Shown one piece after another: positions 27,516 to 37,162 of a stretch of DNA of 64,000 nucleotides; position 1 is the stretch's first letter; each line of letters starts with the position of its first letter. Source of the stretch: an uncultured Pelagibacteraceae bacterium (GTDB lineage: Bacteria; Pseudomonadota; Alphaproteobacteria; Pelagibacterales; Pelagibacteraceae); the NCBI GenBank assembly GCA_902561765.1, contig CACEQR010000004.1, positions 1-64,000 on the forward strand. Direction: 5' to 3'. Under the pieces are notes generated by a model that ran no database searches, was not told where the DNA came from, and was given only the letters and a program-made list of their open reading frames with translations. The translations under genes were made by a program, and so were the position numbers.

Positions 27516-30385
27516 TGTTACATAATTCTCAAAAAGATTTTTTAAAAAGGCACATTGGACCTTCAAATGAAGATCAAAATAAAATGCTTAAGGAACTTAA
27601 TTATAAATCTCTTGATGATTTAATCAAAAGTACAGTTCCAGAAAAAATCCAATTGAAAGATGAATTAAATATTGGTGACTCAAATTCAGAATATGAAGCA
27701 TTAAGAAAATTAAAAGCAATTTCAAAAAAAAATCAAATTTACTCTAACTTCATAGGAATGGGTTACTATGGCACTTATACGCCATATGTAATTTTAAGAA
27801 ATATTTTAGAAAATCCAGGTTGGTATACTTCTTATACACCATATCAACCCGAGGTGGCTCAAGGAAGATTGGAAATGCTGCTTAATTTCCAACAAATGAT
27901 AGTTGATTTCACAGGGATGGATATCGCAAATGCATCTTTATTAGATGAAGGAACAGCAGCTGCTGAGGCTATGGGATTAAGTCATAGATTAAATAAAAAG
28001 GACAGCAATTTAGTTTTTGTCTCAGAAAATTGTCACCCACAAACAATAAACGTAATTCAGACAAGAGCAGAACCAATGGGATTAAAAGTACTTGTTGGTG
28101 ATGAAGATAAAATAATAGATCAATTAAGAGAAGATTTAGTTTGTGGTATATTGCAATATCCGGGAACATTAGGAGATATAAAAGATCCTAGTGAAGCAAT
28201 AAGTAAAATTCGTAAAAAAAATGGTAAAGCAATATTAGCTTGTGATTTACTAGCACTTGCCAAGTTAAAAACACCAAGAGAACTAGGAGCAGATATTGCT
28301 ATAGGAAGCTCTCAAAGATTTGGAATTCCAATGGGTTATGGTGGACCTCATGCAGCATTCTTTGCAACTAAAGATGAATACAAAAGATCTATGCCAGGAA
28401 GAATTGTAGGGGTCTCTGTTGATAGACATGGAAACAAAGCATACAGATTATCATTACAAACTAGGGAACAACATATAAGAAGAGATAAAGCTACAAGTAA
28501 TATTTGTACTGCCCAAGCATTGTTAGCAATTGTATCAGCAGCATATGCTATTTATCATGGCCCAGAGGGTATCAAAATTATTGCAGAGAGAGTTTCTCAA
28601 TTAGCTAAAAATTTTGCAGACAAATTAAAACAATCAGGATATGAAATTTATTCAGATCATTTCTTTGATACAGTTACAATTGTTACTAAAGATAAAACTG
28701 ATCAAATCTATAAAAATGCTTTAGATCAAAAAGTAAATATCAGAAAAGTAAATTCTAAAATGCTAGCAGCTTCTTTCGATGAAAAGAAAAATGTTTATAG
28801 AGTAAATCAATTACTAAAAATTTTTAATGCAGCTGAGTCAATTAAAAAAGAAGATCCAACAGTAAGTTTACCTAATTTACCAAAAAATTTATTAAGAACT
28901 TCAAAATATTTAGAGCACCCAGTTTTTAATTCTTATCATTCAGAAACCGAGATGCTTAGATATTTAAAAAAGTTAGAAGATAAAGATATAGCTCTTAATA
29001 GAACTATGATTGCACTTGGTTCATGTACCATGAAATTAAATGCTACTGCAGAAATGATACCTATTTCATGGAGAGAATTAGCTGAGCCTCATCCATTTGT
29101 GCCTATTGAGCAGATGGAAGGATATAGAGATTTATTCACTGACCTTAAAAATTGGCTTAGATCAATTACTGGTTTCTCTGGTGTTTCACTTCAACCAAAT
29201 GCAGGCGCTCAAGGGGAATATGCAGGATTAATGGTTATCAGAAAGTATCATTTAGATAGAGGTGAGGAAAAAAGAAATATATGTTTAATACCAAGTTCAG
29301 CACATGGAACTAATCCTGCTAGTGCTCAAATGGTTGGAATGAAAGTCGTTGTTGTCGATTGCGATAAAGAAGGAAATGTTGATTTTGAGGATTTAAAGAA
29401 AAAAGCAGAAATGCATTCTGAAAATCTTGGAGCATTAATGGTCACTTACCCGTCTACTCATGGTGTATTTGAGGAAAAAATTACAGAAATATGTGAGTTA
29501 ATTCATAAACATGGTGGTCAAGTTTATATGGATGGTGCAAATTTAAATGCACTTGTTGGTATAGCAAGACCAGGAAATTTTGGTCCAGATGTTTGTCATA
29601 TTAATTTACATAAAACATTCTGCATTCCACATGGTGGTGGAGGGCCTGGAATGGGGCCAATTGCATGTAAAAGACATTTACAAGTTTATCTGCCCAATCA
29701 TCCAGTTGTTAAAGACTGTGGACCTGCAACGGGAATAGGAGCAGTTTCAGCAGCACCTTGGGGGAGTTCAAGTATTTTATCAATTTCTTGGATGTATATT
29801 AAAATGATGGGTGCCGAAGGTTTAAAACTAGCTACCCAAGTTGCAATACTTAATGCAAATTATATAGCTCATAGACTCAAAGATCATTATCCAATTCTTT
29901 ATAAAGGCTCAAATGGAAATGTAGCACACGAATGTATAATTGATATAAGATCTATTAAAAGTGAAACAGGGATTACAGAAGAAGATATAGCTAAAAGATT
30001 GATCGATTATGGTTTTCATGCACCAACAATGTCATGGCCTGTAGCAGGCACAATGATGATTGAACCAACTGAAAGTGAGAGTTTGTCTGAACTTGATAGA
30101 TTTTGTGATACTTTAATTAGTATTAAATCAGAAATAGATATGATCAAGTTAGGAAAATTTGATAAAGTTGATAATCCAATTAAAAATGCGCCTCATACTG
30201 ATATTGAATTAGCTTCAGATGAATGGAGTCATAAATATACAAGAGAGCAAGCTGCATATCCGGCAAAATTTTTAAAAGTAAATAAATTTTGGCCTCCAGT
30301 TGCAAGAGTTGACAATGTATACGGAGATAAAAATATTTTTTGCACCTGTCCTAGTATGGATGAGTTTAAAGAAGATGCAGCATAA
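27515..30385 (+). CDS. gcvP: Glycine dehydrogenase (decarboxylating), P protein
   Basis: The 956-residue PLP enzyme decarboxylates glycine and loads the aminomethyl group on GcvH. It is the single-chain form, with N-terminal (FIGMGYYGTYTP) and C-terminal halves; the PLP lysine is in HINLHKTFCIPHGGGGPG near residue 700. Length and motifs are normal. Only 6 bases separate its stop from the following FAD oxidase gene, without a visible terminator. Confidence 0.98.
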   Translation: MLHNSQKDFLKRHIGPSNEDQNKMLKELNYKSLDDLIKSTVPEKIQLKDELNIGDSNSEYEALRKLKAISKKNQIYSNFIGMGYYGTYTPYVILRNILENPGWYTSYTPYQPEVAQGRLEMLLNFQQMIVDFTGMDIANASLLDEGTAAAEAMGLSHRLNKKDSNLVFVSENCHPQTINVIQTRAEPMGLKVLVGDEDKIIDQLREDLVCGILQYPGTLGDIKDPSEAISKIRKKNGKAILACDLLALAKLKTPRELGADIAIGSSQRFGIPMGYGGPHAAFFATKDEYKRSMPGRIVGVSVDRHGNKAYRLSLQTREQHIRRDKATSNICTAQALLAIVSAAYAIYHGPEGIKIIAERVSQLAKNFADKLKQSGYEIYSDHFFDTVTIVTKDKTDQIYKNALDQKVNIRKVNSKMLAASFDEKKNVYRVNQLLKIFNAAESIKKEDPTVSLPNLPKNLLRTSKYLEHPVFNSYHSETEMLRYLKKLEDKDIALNRTMIALGSCTMKLNATAEMIPISWRELAEPHPFVPIEQMEGYRDLFTDLKNWLRSITGFSGVSLQPNAGAQGEYAGLMVIRKYHLDRGEEKRNICLIPSSAHGTNPASAQMVGMKVVVVDCDKEGNVDFEDLKKKAEMHSENLGALMVTYPSTHGVFEEKITEICELIHKHGGQVYMDGANLNALVGIARPGNFGPDVCHINLHKTFCIPHGGGGPGMGPIACKRHLQVYLPNHPVVKDCGPATGIGAVSAAPWGSSSILSISWMYIKMMGAEGLKLATQVAILNANYIAHRLKDHYPILYKGSNGNVAHECIIDIRSIKSETGITEEDIAKRLIDYGFHAPTMSWPVAGTMMIEPTESESLSELDRFCDTLISIKSEIDMIKLGKFDKVDNPIKNAPHTDIELASDEWSHKYTREQAAYPAKFLKVNKFWPPVARVDNVYGDKNIFCTCPSMDEFKEDAA

Positions 30386-30391
30386 TAATTA

Positions 30392-31630
30392 ATGAAAATT
30401 GCTGTTGTCGGGTCAGGTATTTCTGGACTAAGCGCTGCTTATTATTTATCTAAAAAATATCATGTAGATCTTTTTGAGAGAGAGGATCATTTCGGTGGAC
30501 ATTCTCACACAATTGATTTGTTTTTTAATGAAAAAAAGGTTTCAGTTGATATTGGGTTTATTGTTTTTAATTTTCAAACTTATCCAAACTTAATTAATTT
30601 TTTTAAGGAAAACGATATCCAAATTGAAAAAAGCAATATGTCTTTTTCAGTTTCAGTAGACAATACAAATTTTGAATATTGTGGCAAAGGATTGAACGGC
30701 ATATTTTCTAATAAATCAAATTTATTTAACATTGAATTCTTAAAAATGTTTTTTGATATAATAAAATTTTATAAAAAAAGTGATAAAGCAAGTTTATCTA
30801 ATGAAAAAATCACTTTAGGAGAATATTTAAAACTTAACAAACTATCAAAAACTTTTGTTGATTATCATATAATACCAATGGTTTCTGCAATTTGGTCTAT
30901 GCCTCCATATGAAGCAAATAAGATGCCAATTATTTTTTTTCTAAAATTTTTTCAAAATCATGGTTTATTTAAATTAAAAAATAGACCACAATGGTATACT
31001 GTATCTAATAGAAGCAGAACTTATGTTAGTAAAATAATTTCTCAAATAAGTGGGGAACATTACAAAAATTATAAAGTCACAAAAATAAAAAGAAAATCAA
31101 TAGGTTTAGACTTATATTATGGTGGAGAAAGTGAATTCTTTGATTATGATAAAGTAGTTTTAGCAACACATGCTGATGAAGCTTTAAAATTAATCGAAAA
31201 TCCCACTAGTGATGAGAAAAATATTTTATCTAATTTTAATTACAAAGAAAATACTGCTTTTGTTCACACAGACAACCGGGCAATGCCAAAAAATAAAAAA
31301 GCTTGGTCATCTTGGAACTCTTCAATGGATGAGAATAATTTAGAGAAAAATTCAATTACATATTGGTTAAATTTATTACAAAATTTAAAGTGTGAAGAAA
31401 ATATTTTTTTAACACTAAATCCTTATTTTAAAATTGATGAGGATAAAATTTTAAAAAAAATTAAGTTTACGCACCCATGTTATGATCAAAAAGCATTAGA
31501 TGCTCAATCTGAGCTTGTTAAAATACAAAATCAAAAGGATTTACTTTTTTGTGGAAGTTATTTTGGGTATGGTTTCCATGAAGATGGTATAAAATCATCA
31601 TTGGATATGATGAATTATATTAATGCTTAA
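30392..31630 (+). CDS. FAD-dependent amine-oxidase-like protein (COG2907 type)
   Basis: The 412-residue flavoprotein has the dinucleotide-binding GSGISGLSAAYYLS motif at residues 7-20 and the DLFEREDHFGGHSHT continuation typical of this family; the C-terminal FAD motif is in CGSYFGYGFHEDGIKSS. Family members sit beside DUF1365 and cyclopropane fatty acid synthase genes, as here, and are thought to act on membrane lipid acyl chains. It overlaps the DUF1365 gene by 8 bases. Exact reaction is not established. Confidence 0.82.
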   Translation: MKIAVVGSGISGLSAAYYLSKKYHVDLFEREDHFGGHSHTIDLFFNEKKVSVDIGFIVFNFQTYPNLINFFKENDIQIEKSNMSFSVSVDNTNFEYCGKGLNGIFSNKSNLFNIEFLKMFFDIIKFYKKSDKASLSNEKITLGEYLKLNKLSKTFVDYHIIPMVSAIWSMPPYEANKMPIIFFLKFFQNHGLFKLKNRPQWYTVSNRSRTYVSKIISQISGEHYKNYKVTKIKRKSIGLDLYYGGESEFFDYDKVVLATHADEALKLIENPTSDEKNILSNFNYKENTAFVHTDNRAMPKNKKAWSSWNSSMDENNLEKNSITYWLNLLQNLKCEENIFLTLNPYFKIDEDKILKKIKFTHPCYDQKALDAQSELVKIQNQKDLLFCGSYFGYGFHEDGIKSSLDMMNYINA

Positions 31631-32399
31631 AAATTCAAAGATTTATGTTGGGCAAGTAATCCATAGAAGATTTAAACCTAAAAATCACTATTTTAGGTAT
31701 AAAGTATTTTCTTTGTTGATCGATCTTGATGATTTAGAGGAAATTAATAATAAAATTGCAATTTTTTCTTACAATAAATTTAATATTATAAGTTTTTTTG
31801 ATAAAGATCATGGAGCTCGTGATGGATCATCTTTAAAAAACTGGGTTAAAAAAAATTTATCAAATATTGGTATAAATGAAACTGAAGTAAAAATTAAAAT
31901 ACTTTGTTATCCAAGAATCCTTGGTTATGTATTTAATCCTTTAAGTGTTTTTTATATTTATAATAAAGATGATAAGATTATTTCAATTTTTTATGAAGTC
32001 AAAAACACATTTGGTGAACAGCATACATATATTTTTAAAACACAAGATTCAGACGTCATTAAAAATAGTTGTGTGAAAAAATTTCATGTATCGCCTTTCA
32101 TAGAAATGACATGCAATTATAAATTTAGAGTTATTAAACCCTCTAACAAAATATCAGTAATAATTGATCAATCAGATAAAGAAGGCAAACTATTATTTGC
32201 ATCGCAAGATGGAATAGTAAAAAATTTTACTAACAAAAATTTGCTGTTTTACTATATTTTACACCCATTAATGACATTCAAAGTTATTGTCGCAATCCAT
32301 TATGAGGCATTTAAATTATGGATAAAAGGAATAAAGTTTATAAAAAAAGAGTTAAGTATTAAAAATAATATCTCAGAAGAAAAAAATGAATTTAAATAA
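31623..32399 (+). CDS. DUF1365 family protein
   Basis: The 258-residue protein has the family features YVGQVIHRRFKPKNHYF at the N-terminus, DHGARDGS near residue 60, and LGYVFNPLSVFYIY near residue 99, followed by KFHVSPFIEM. No biochemical function is firmly known; its constant association with CFA-type methyltransferases and the FAD oxidase suggests lipid acyl modification. It overlaps both neighbours (8 and 14 bases), so all three are made together. Confidence 0.85.
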   Translation: MLKNSKIYVGQVIHRRFKPKNHYFRYKVFSLLIDLDDLEEINNKIAIFSYNKFNIISFFDKDHGARDGSSLKNWVKKNLSNIGINETEVKIKILCYPRILGYVFNPLSVFYIYNKDDKIISIFYEVKNTFGEQHTYIFKTQDSDVIKNSCVKKFHVSPFIEMTCNYKFRVIKPSNKISVIIDQSDKEGKLLFASQDGIVKNFTNKNLLFYYILHPLMTFKVIVAIHYEAFKLWIKGIKFIKKELSIKNNISEEKNEFK

Positions 32400-33558
32400 A
32401 CTGTCAGACAAGATTGTATTCGGTTCACTTAAATATATTAAACATGGAACATTAAAAATAATTAACTATGATGGCAAAGAATATAATTTTGGGGATAGTA
32501 ATGAAAAATTACATGCCCATTTAAAAATAAATAAACCAGGCCTTACTTTCAAGGTTATCAAAAATGGTAGTATAGGATTAGCAGAAGCATACATGGATAA
32601 TAATTTTGAAGCAGATAATTTAACAAATCTTATAGAGTTGGCGGCGAAAAATATCAAAATAATCCATAAATTTTCTGGGTCTTTTGATTTAGCTATATTT
32701 AATAAAATCAAAAAATTCTTTGTTAAAAATAATAAATCTAGAAGTAAAGAGAATATTAGAAAACATTACGATTTAGGTAATGAATTTTTCTCCTTATGGC
32801 TTGATAAAACATTAACTTACTCGAGTGCAATTTTTGAAGATGGTAATGACTTAGAAAAAGCCCAAATAAATAAATATAAAAAACTTTCTAGTCTGGTAAA
32901 GCCTAAGTCGGGTGACAAGATGCTTGAGATTGGATGTGGATGGGGTGGATTTGCAGAATATATCGGCAAAAATTATGATGTGAAGTTAGATTGTATTACT
33001 ATTTCAAGAAAACAATATGAATTTTCTAAGGAAAGAATTCATAAAAATGGTTTAAATGAAAAGATCAACATACAAATGTTGGACTTTAGAGATATAAAAA
33101 ATAAATATAATTCAATCGCTTCAATAGAAATGATAGAGGCCGTAGGTCAGAATTATTTAAAAAATTACTTTAATACTATAAAACACAATTTAGTTGATAA
33201 TGGTACCGCAGCTATTCAAGCAATTACTATTGATGATAGTATTTACGATAGGTATAAAAATAAGACTGACTTTATCCAAAAATATATTTTTCCTGGTGGT
33301 TTTTTACCAAGTAAGAATGAGTTAGTTTCTCTATCAAATCAATCAGGACTTAAATTTGAACAATGTAGTTCTTACGGAGATCATTATTCAAATACACTGA
33401 GTATTTGGCGAGATGAGTTTTTCAACAAGTGGGATCAAATATCATCTCAAGGATTTGATAATACATTTAAAAGAATGTGGAACTTCTATTTATCTTATTG
33501 CGAAGCTGGGTTTAAATCTAAAAATATCGATTTAATACAGTTTGCTCTTCAAAAATAA
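32386..33558 (+). CDS. Cyclopropane-fatty-acyl-phospholipid synthase family methyltransferase
   Basis: The 390-residue SAM-dependent enzyme shows IRKHYDLGNEFFSLWLD near residue 124, the SAM motif MLEIGCGWGGFAEYI near residue 180, and SIEMIEAVGQ near residue 245. In classical CFA synthase a Cys follows the YS motif; here the sequence is LTYSSAIF, as in members clustered with DUF1365, some of which make methylated or furan fatty acids rather than cyclopropanes. Product is therefore uncertain. Confidence 0.88.
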   Translation: MNLNKLSDKIVFGSLKYIKHGTLKIINYDGKEYNFGDSNEKLHAHLKINKPGLTFKVIKNGSIGLAEAYMDNNFEADNLTNLIELAAKNIKIIHKFSGSFDLAIFNKIKKFFVKNNKSRSKENIRKHYDLGNEFFSLWLDKTLTYSSAIFEDGNDLEKAQINKYKKLSSLVKPKSGDKMLEIGCGWGGFAEYIGKNYDVKLDCITISRKQYEFSKERIHKNGLNEKINIQMLDFRDIKNKYNSIASIEMIEAVGQNYLKNYFNTIKHNLVDNGTAAIQAITIDDSIYDRYKNKTDFIQKYIFPGGFLPSKNELVSLSNQSGLKFEQCSSYGDHYSNTLSIWRDEFFNKWDQISSQGFDNTFKRMWNFYLSYCEAGFKSKNIDLIQFALQK

Positions 33559-33562
33559 ATTT

Positions 33563-34099
33563 ATGAAATTTAAATATTTTTTATTGATAATAATTACAGT
33601 ATTGATTACAAATTGTTCATCAAACCAAAGCATGAAACCAGAAGATTTTAAAAACCAAAAACCTAGACTTATAATTGAAGAATACTTATCTGGAAATGTA
33701 AAAGCATGGGGAATTTTACAAAACAGATCAGGTAAAGTTACTAGACAATTCTCTGCAGATTTAAATGGTAAGTGGGATGGCAAGCAGCTGATACTTGATG
33801 AAAAATTTATTTGGAATGATGGAGAAATACAAGAGAGAAAGTGGACAATAGACAAAATTGACGAGCATAATTATGAGGGCACTGCTAGTGATGTAGTTGG
33901 TACCGCAAAAGGATATTCTTATGGACCTACGTTTAAATTTGAATATGTGTTATTAGTTCCAGTTAAAGGAAGAGAAATTAAAATTACTTTTGACGATTGG
34001 ATTTTCATGCAAGATGAAAGGGTAGCAATCAATAGAGCAAAAATGACTAAGTTTGGATTTAAGGTTGCAGAATTAACTGTTATGTTTGTTAAAGAATAA
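33563..34099 (+). CDS. DUF3833-like lipoprotein
   Basis: Starting at the ATG at 33563, the 178-residue product has a lipoprotein signal peptide with lipobox LITNC (Cys near residue 19). The body matches the lipocalin-like DUF3833 pattern: LIIEEYLSGNVKAWGILQNRSGKVTR-type strand, then FIWNDGEIQERKW and a FEYVLLVPVKGREI strand. Such genes accompany the FAD oxidase/DUF1365/CFA set in other proteobacteria. It converges on an SDR gene 3 bases away. Confidence 0.78.
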   Translation: MKFKYFLLIIITVLITNCSSNQSMKPEDFKNQKPRLIIEEYLSGNVKAWGILQNRSGKVTRQFSADLNGKWDGKQLILDEKFIWNDGEIQERKWTIDKIDEHNYEGTASDVVGTAKGYSYGPTFKFEYVLLVPVKGREIKITFDDWIFMQDERVAINRAKMTKFGFKVAELTVMFVKE

Positions 34100-34102
34100 G
34101 TT

Positions 34103-34858
34103 TTATTTTTTTTGTAATTTAGTCATCTTTTTTACTAAATAAAAATATAACTTATCAGGGATTATTTTAAAAAACTTTAATATTAAAGTTAATGTTTTTG
34201 GAAAATGTATTTCAAATTTAGTACTATTTATTAAACCATCATAAATTTTTTCTGCAGAATATTTAGGTGTTTTAAGAAATGGCATTTTAAAATCATTTTT
34301 GTCTGTCATTGGTGTTTTTATGAAACCTGGGGAAACTAAACATACTCTCACACCATATCTTCCAAAATCAAAATAAAGACTTTCTGCAAGATTATTCAAT
34401 GCAGCTTTAGATGGGCCATAACCTGTTGAGTTTGGCAAACCTTTGTAGCCCGCAATAGAGGAAACTATTGTTATTATTCCATTTTTCTTGTTTCTAAAAT
34501 GATCTTCAACAGCTTTAATACAGTTGAGAGTCCCAAAAAAATTTACCTTAAATACTTTTTCAATTTGTTCTACGTCAATCTCTCTTTCTTTTTTTGGATC
34601 CCATGTTCCAGTAGAAAAGAAACAGATATCAATGTCTCCAAATTCTTTTTTTATATTTTTTGCAACTTCGAAACATTTTTCCTTATCATTTACATCTAGC
34701 GGGAATGATTTGATATTTTGATTACAATTTTCAACCTCTTTTAATATAGTTTCTCTTCTACCTGAAATAGCAACATTCCATCCTTGATTTGCAAATTTAG
34801 ATGCTACTGCTTTTCCTATACCGGTGCCTCCACCAGTTATCCAAATTACTTTTTTCAT
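34103..34858 (-). CDS. Short-chain dehydrogenase/reductase (canonical)
   Basis: The 251-residue Rossmann protein has the cofactor motif TGGGTGIGKAVA near residue 8, catalytic Ser in VSSIAGYKG near residue 138 and Tyr/Lys in GYGPSKAAL near residue 151. The C-terminal segment is hydrophobic and basic, perhaps membrane associated. It is part of the group of genes around the CFA synthase and photolyase, where an SDR is usual. Substrate unknown. Confidence 0.85.
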   Translation of the reverse strand: MKKVIWITGGGTGIGKAVASKFANQGWNVAISGRRETILKEVENCNQNIKSFPLDVNDKEKCFEVAKNIKKEFGDIDICFFSTGTWDPKKEREIDVEQIEKVFKVNFFGTLNCIKAVEDHFRNKKNGIITIVSSIAGYKGLPNSTGYGPSKAALNNLAESLYFDFGRYGVRVCLVSPGFIKTPMTDKNDFKMPFLKTPKYSAEKIYDGLINSTKFEIHFPKTLTLILKFFKIIPDKLYFYLVKKMTKLQKK

Positions 34859-34946
34859 ATATTATTACTGTTTTATCACACAAAAATACTTAGACATGCG
34901 ACAAGAATAGAATAGTATTAATTATAATGAGAATTATATCAAGTTT

Positions 34947-35189
34947 ATGTTCAAAATTATAATTATATATGAGCTAATTTTTGTAATGTTTTGGAATATA
35001 CTTTATTATTCTAATTCAGGAATTGAAAATTGGTTCCAAGAAAAAATTTTAACAGCAATATTTGTAGTTCTATCTACAATGGCTTTGGGACTTACTCTAA
35101 TTTACGTAATATATTATAGCCTGAAAATAACTGGATTATCAAAAATATTAACATCCTTGAAAGATCCAAGAAAAAGCAAAACCCAATAA
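34947..35189 (+). CDS. Small two-helix membrane protein (80 aa)
   Basis: The protein has two hydrophobic segments (about residues 3-20 and 36-57) and a basic C-terminal tail ending KDPRKSKTQ. No family is recognised. It lies alone on the plus strand between two minus-strand genes; its stop abuts the end of the DUF2256 gene. The position inside the photolyase/CFA group may point to a membrane or light-stress role, but nothing in the sequence proves this. Confidence 0.55.
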   Translation: MFKIIIIYELIFVMFWNILYYSNSGIENWFQEKILTAIFVVLSTMALGLTLIYVIYYSLKITGLSKILTSLKDPRKSKTQ

Positions 35190-35318
35190 TTAACTATTTG
35201 AAGCACATTTTTTTGAACAATATTTCACCTTATCCCAATTTTGTTTCCATTTTTTTCTCCATGTAAAAGAGCGATTACAAACTTTACATATTTTTGTAGG
35301 TAAATTTTGTTTCTTCAT
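35190..35318 (-). CDS. DUF2256 zinc-ribbon-like mini-protein (42 aa)
   Basis: A 42-residue frame encodes KICKVCNRSFTWRKKW followed by WDKVKYCSKKC, i.e. CxxC...CxxxC with the FTWRKKW signature of DUF2256. The start ATG overlaps the stop of the DCC-family gene (ATGA), as expected for a coupled gene. In other bacteria DUF2256 is found next to or fused with photolyase/cryptochrome proteins, which agrees with the gene two places upstream. It is easily missed because of its size. Confidence 0.85.
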   Translation of the reverse strand: MKKQNLPTKICKVCNRSFTWRKKWKQNWDKVKYCSKKCASNS

Positions 35319-35665
35319 TTTAATTGTTTTCTATTTTTTAAAAATAAAAAATATGCTGCAATTTCATATAAACAATGAAAAACAAAGAAGAATGGTTTGA
35401 TAGAAAATATTTTAGATAAAAATTTATATTTTGGTATTTTTGACCAAATAATAATGAAAGCTTTTGCGCCTCCAACAATTTCACCATTGTTTATAACATG
35501 AAGTCTTCTAAGCAATTCCTTTTGAGATTTAGAAGTTATTCTAATAGCTTCTTCGTTATTTGTAATATCTATCCACTCTAAGTCATTATTAGCAATTTTT
35601 TTATAATGGTTAATTTCCATTCTGCAAATATTACATGAGTCGTTAAAATAAACTTTAATTCCCAT
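35315..35665 (-). CDS. DCC-family (DUF393) thiol-disulfide oxidoreductase-like protein
   Basis: The 116-residue protein begins with the family signature VYFNDSCNICRMEI, giving a CxxC pair at about residues 11-14 after a conserved Asp. The C-terminal half has a hydrophobic stretch near residues 88-108. It is thought to be a thioredoxin-like redox protein. It overlaps the photolyase gene by 11 bases and the DUF2256 gene by 4, forming a three-gene operon. Confidence 0.85.
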   Translation of the reverse strand: MGIKVYFNDSCNICRMEINHYKKIANNDLEWIDITNNEEAIRITSKSQKELLRRLHVINNGEIVGGAKAFIIIWSKIPKYKFLSKIFSIKPFFFVFHCLYEIAAYFLFLKNRKQLK

Positions 35666-37151
35666 AAGTATTATTCTTAATAAATTTGTCTGCTTCTGAT
35701 AATATTAACTTTTTTCTATCATTTTTCATTTTATCAAAAATTCTTACCATCATTGACAGTCTAGGATTCTTTAAAAAAAATTTTCTATTTCTATCAATAA
35801 ATCGCCAATAAAGACCATCCATAATATTGCACCAGTTGCCTCTTTTGAAGTCCATCATTTTCATGAAATAACTAGAACCGCAGATATAAGGCTTAGTTGC
35901 AAATATACCACCATCACTAAATAATCCCATACCATAAACATTTGGCACCATTACCCAATCTGAAGAGTCAACAAACATTTCCATAAACCACTTGTAAACT
36001 GATTTTGGTTCAACTTCGCATAAATTCATAATGTTAGATAAAATCATTAATCTTTCAATATGATGTGACCAGCCGTACTTGTTTGCATTTTGAATGGAGT
36101 GATCCAGAGGGTCTAGCCCTGTAGTACCATTGTAAAATGAAATTTTCATTTTCCTTGAATGTTTAAAGAAATTTCCATTTTCCATTTCTTTGCTAAAACT
36201 TTGGTAAATTCCTCTCATAAATTCTCTCCACCCAATTATTTGCCTAATGTATCCTTCTAAGGAATTAAGTCTGATACCTTTACTGTGGTGGAAATTGATT
36301 ATTTTTTGAATGATTATATCAGGTGTTATTAAACCCAAATTTAGATATGGACTAAGTGCACTATGGAACAAAACATTATTTTTTTGATCAACCGCATCCT
36401 CGTAATCTCCAAATAAGTTAAGTTTATCTTTTATAAAATAATCCAATAATTTTAAAACATCTTTATATTCAGTTACAAACCAGAAATTTTTAGTATCACC
36501 AGGATGTTTACTAAATAATTTTTCAATAATAGGTTTTAAATTTTTGGTATGATTGGTTTCTCTAAAAATAGGTTGTTTAGGTATTTGGATATTTTTAGGT
36601 AATTTTTTTCTGTTATCTTCGTCAAAGCTCCATTTTCCTCCCTCAGGCGAACCATCTTTATTTAATAATATATTTAACCTCTCTCTTTTTTCTTTATAAT
36701 ATTTTGCCATAAAAGGTTTCTTTGTTTTTGATAAATATTTCTTGAAATCCTCTCGATTATCTAAAAACATAGGAGACTGTAAAATATTCCACTTTATATT
36801 TTGTTTTTTTAAAAATTTTTTTATTTTTGATTCAAAAAACTTATCTTCTATTTCAAAACTTGTGATTTCCGTTATCTTATTTTTTTTTGATATTGTCTCT
36901 AATTTTTTAGTATAATCTTTCTTAAAATCACTCGAATCAATCTTTGAATAAATTAGTTTAAAGTTGTTCTCCTTTAATCTTTCTGCATAGGATCTCATTG
37001 AGGACAAAAATAATAGTATTTTTAATTTATGATGTCTTTCATATGTGCACAAATGGTAGTCTTCTGACATAAAAAACAGGTGGTCTTTTTTGTAGCGGTC
37101 AAGGTTTTTTAATGGAAATAATTGATTTCCAAGTATAAAAAATAATTTCAT
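35655..37151 (-). CDS. Bacterial cryptochrome / photolyase-related protein (COG3046 type)
   Basis: The 498-residue flavoprotein resembles the PhrB/CryB group: N-terminal FILGNQLF domain, FAD-binding core with GWREFMRGIYQ and WSHHIERLMILSNI, then YDWVMVPNVYGMGLFSDGG-like sequence. The group usually binds a [4Fe-4S] cluster; here one Cys (NLCEVEP) and one late Cys (NWCNIMDGLYWRF) are present but the CxxC region reads MMDFKRGNW, so the cluster may be missing. It is divergent from an SDR gene by 11 bases. Confidence 0.88.
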   Translation of the reverse strand: MKLFFILGNQLFPLKNLDRYKKDHLFFMSEDYHLCTYERHHKLKILLFLSSMRSYAERLKENNFKLIYSKIDSSDFKKDYTKKLETISKKNKITEITSFEIEDKFFESKIKKFLKKQNIKWNILQSPMFLDNREDFKKYLSKTKKPFMAKYYKEKRERLNILLNKDGSPEGGKWSFDEDNRKKLPKNIQIPKQPIFRETNHTKNLKPIIEKLFSKHPGDTKNFWFVTEYKDVLKLLDYFIKDKLNLFGDYEDAVDQKNNVLFHSALSPYLNLGLITPDIIIQKIINFHHSKGIRLNSLEGYIRQIIGWREFMRGIYQSFSKEMENGNFFKHSRKMKISFYNGTTGLDPLDHSIQNANKYGWSHHIERLMILSNIMNLCEVEPKSVYKWFMEMFVDSSDWVMVPNVYGMGLFSDGGIFATKPYICGSSYFMKMMDFKRGNWCNIMDGLYWRFIDRNRKFFLKNPRLSMMVRIFDKMKNDRKKLILSEADKFIKNNTYGN

Positions 37152-37162
37152 TACATAATTAT

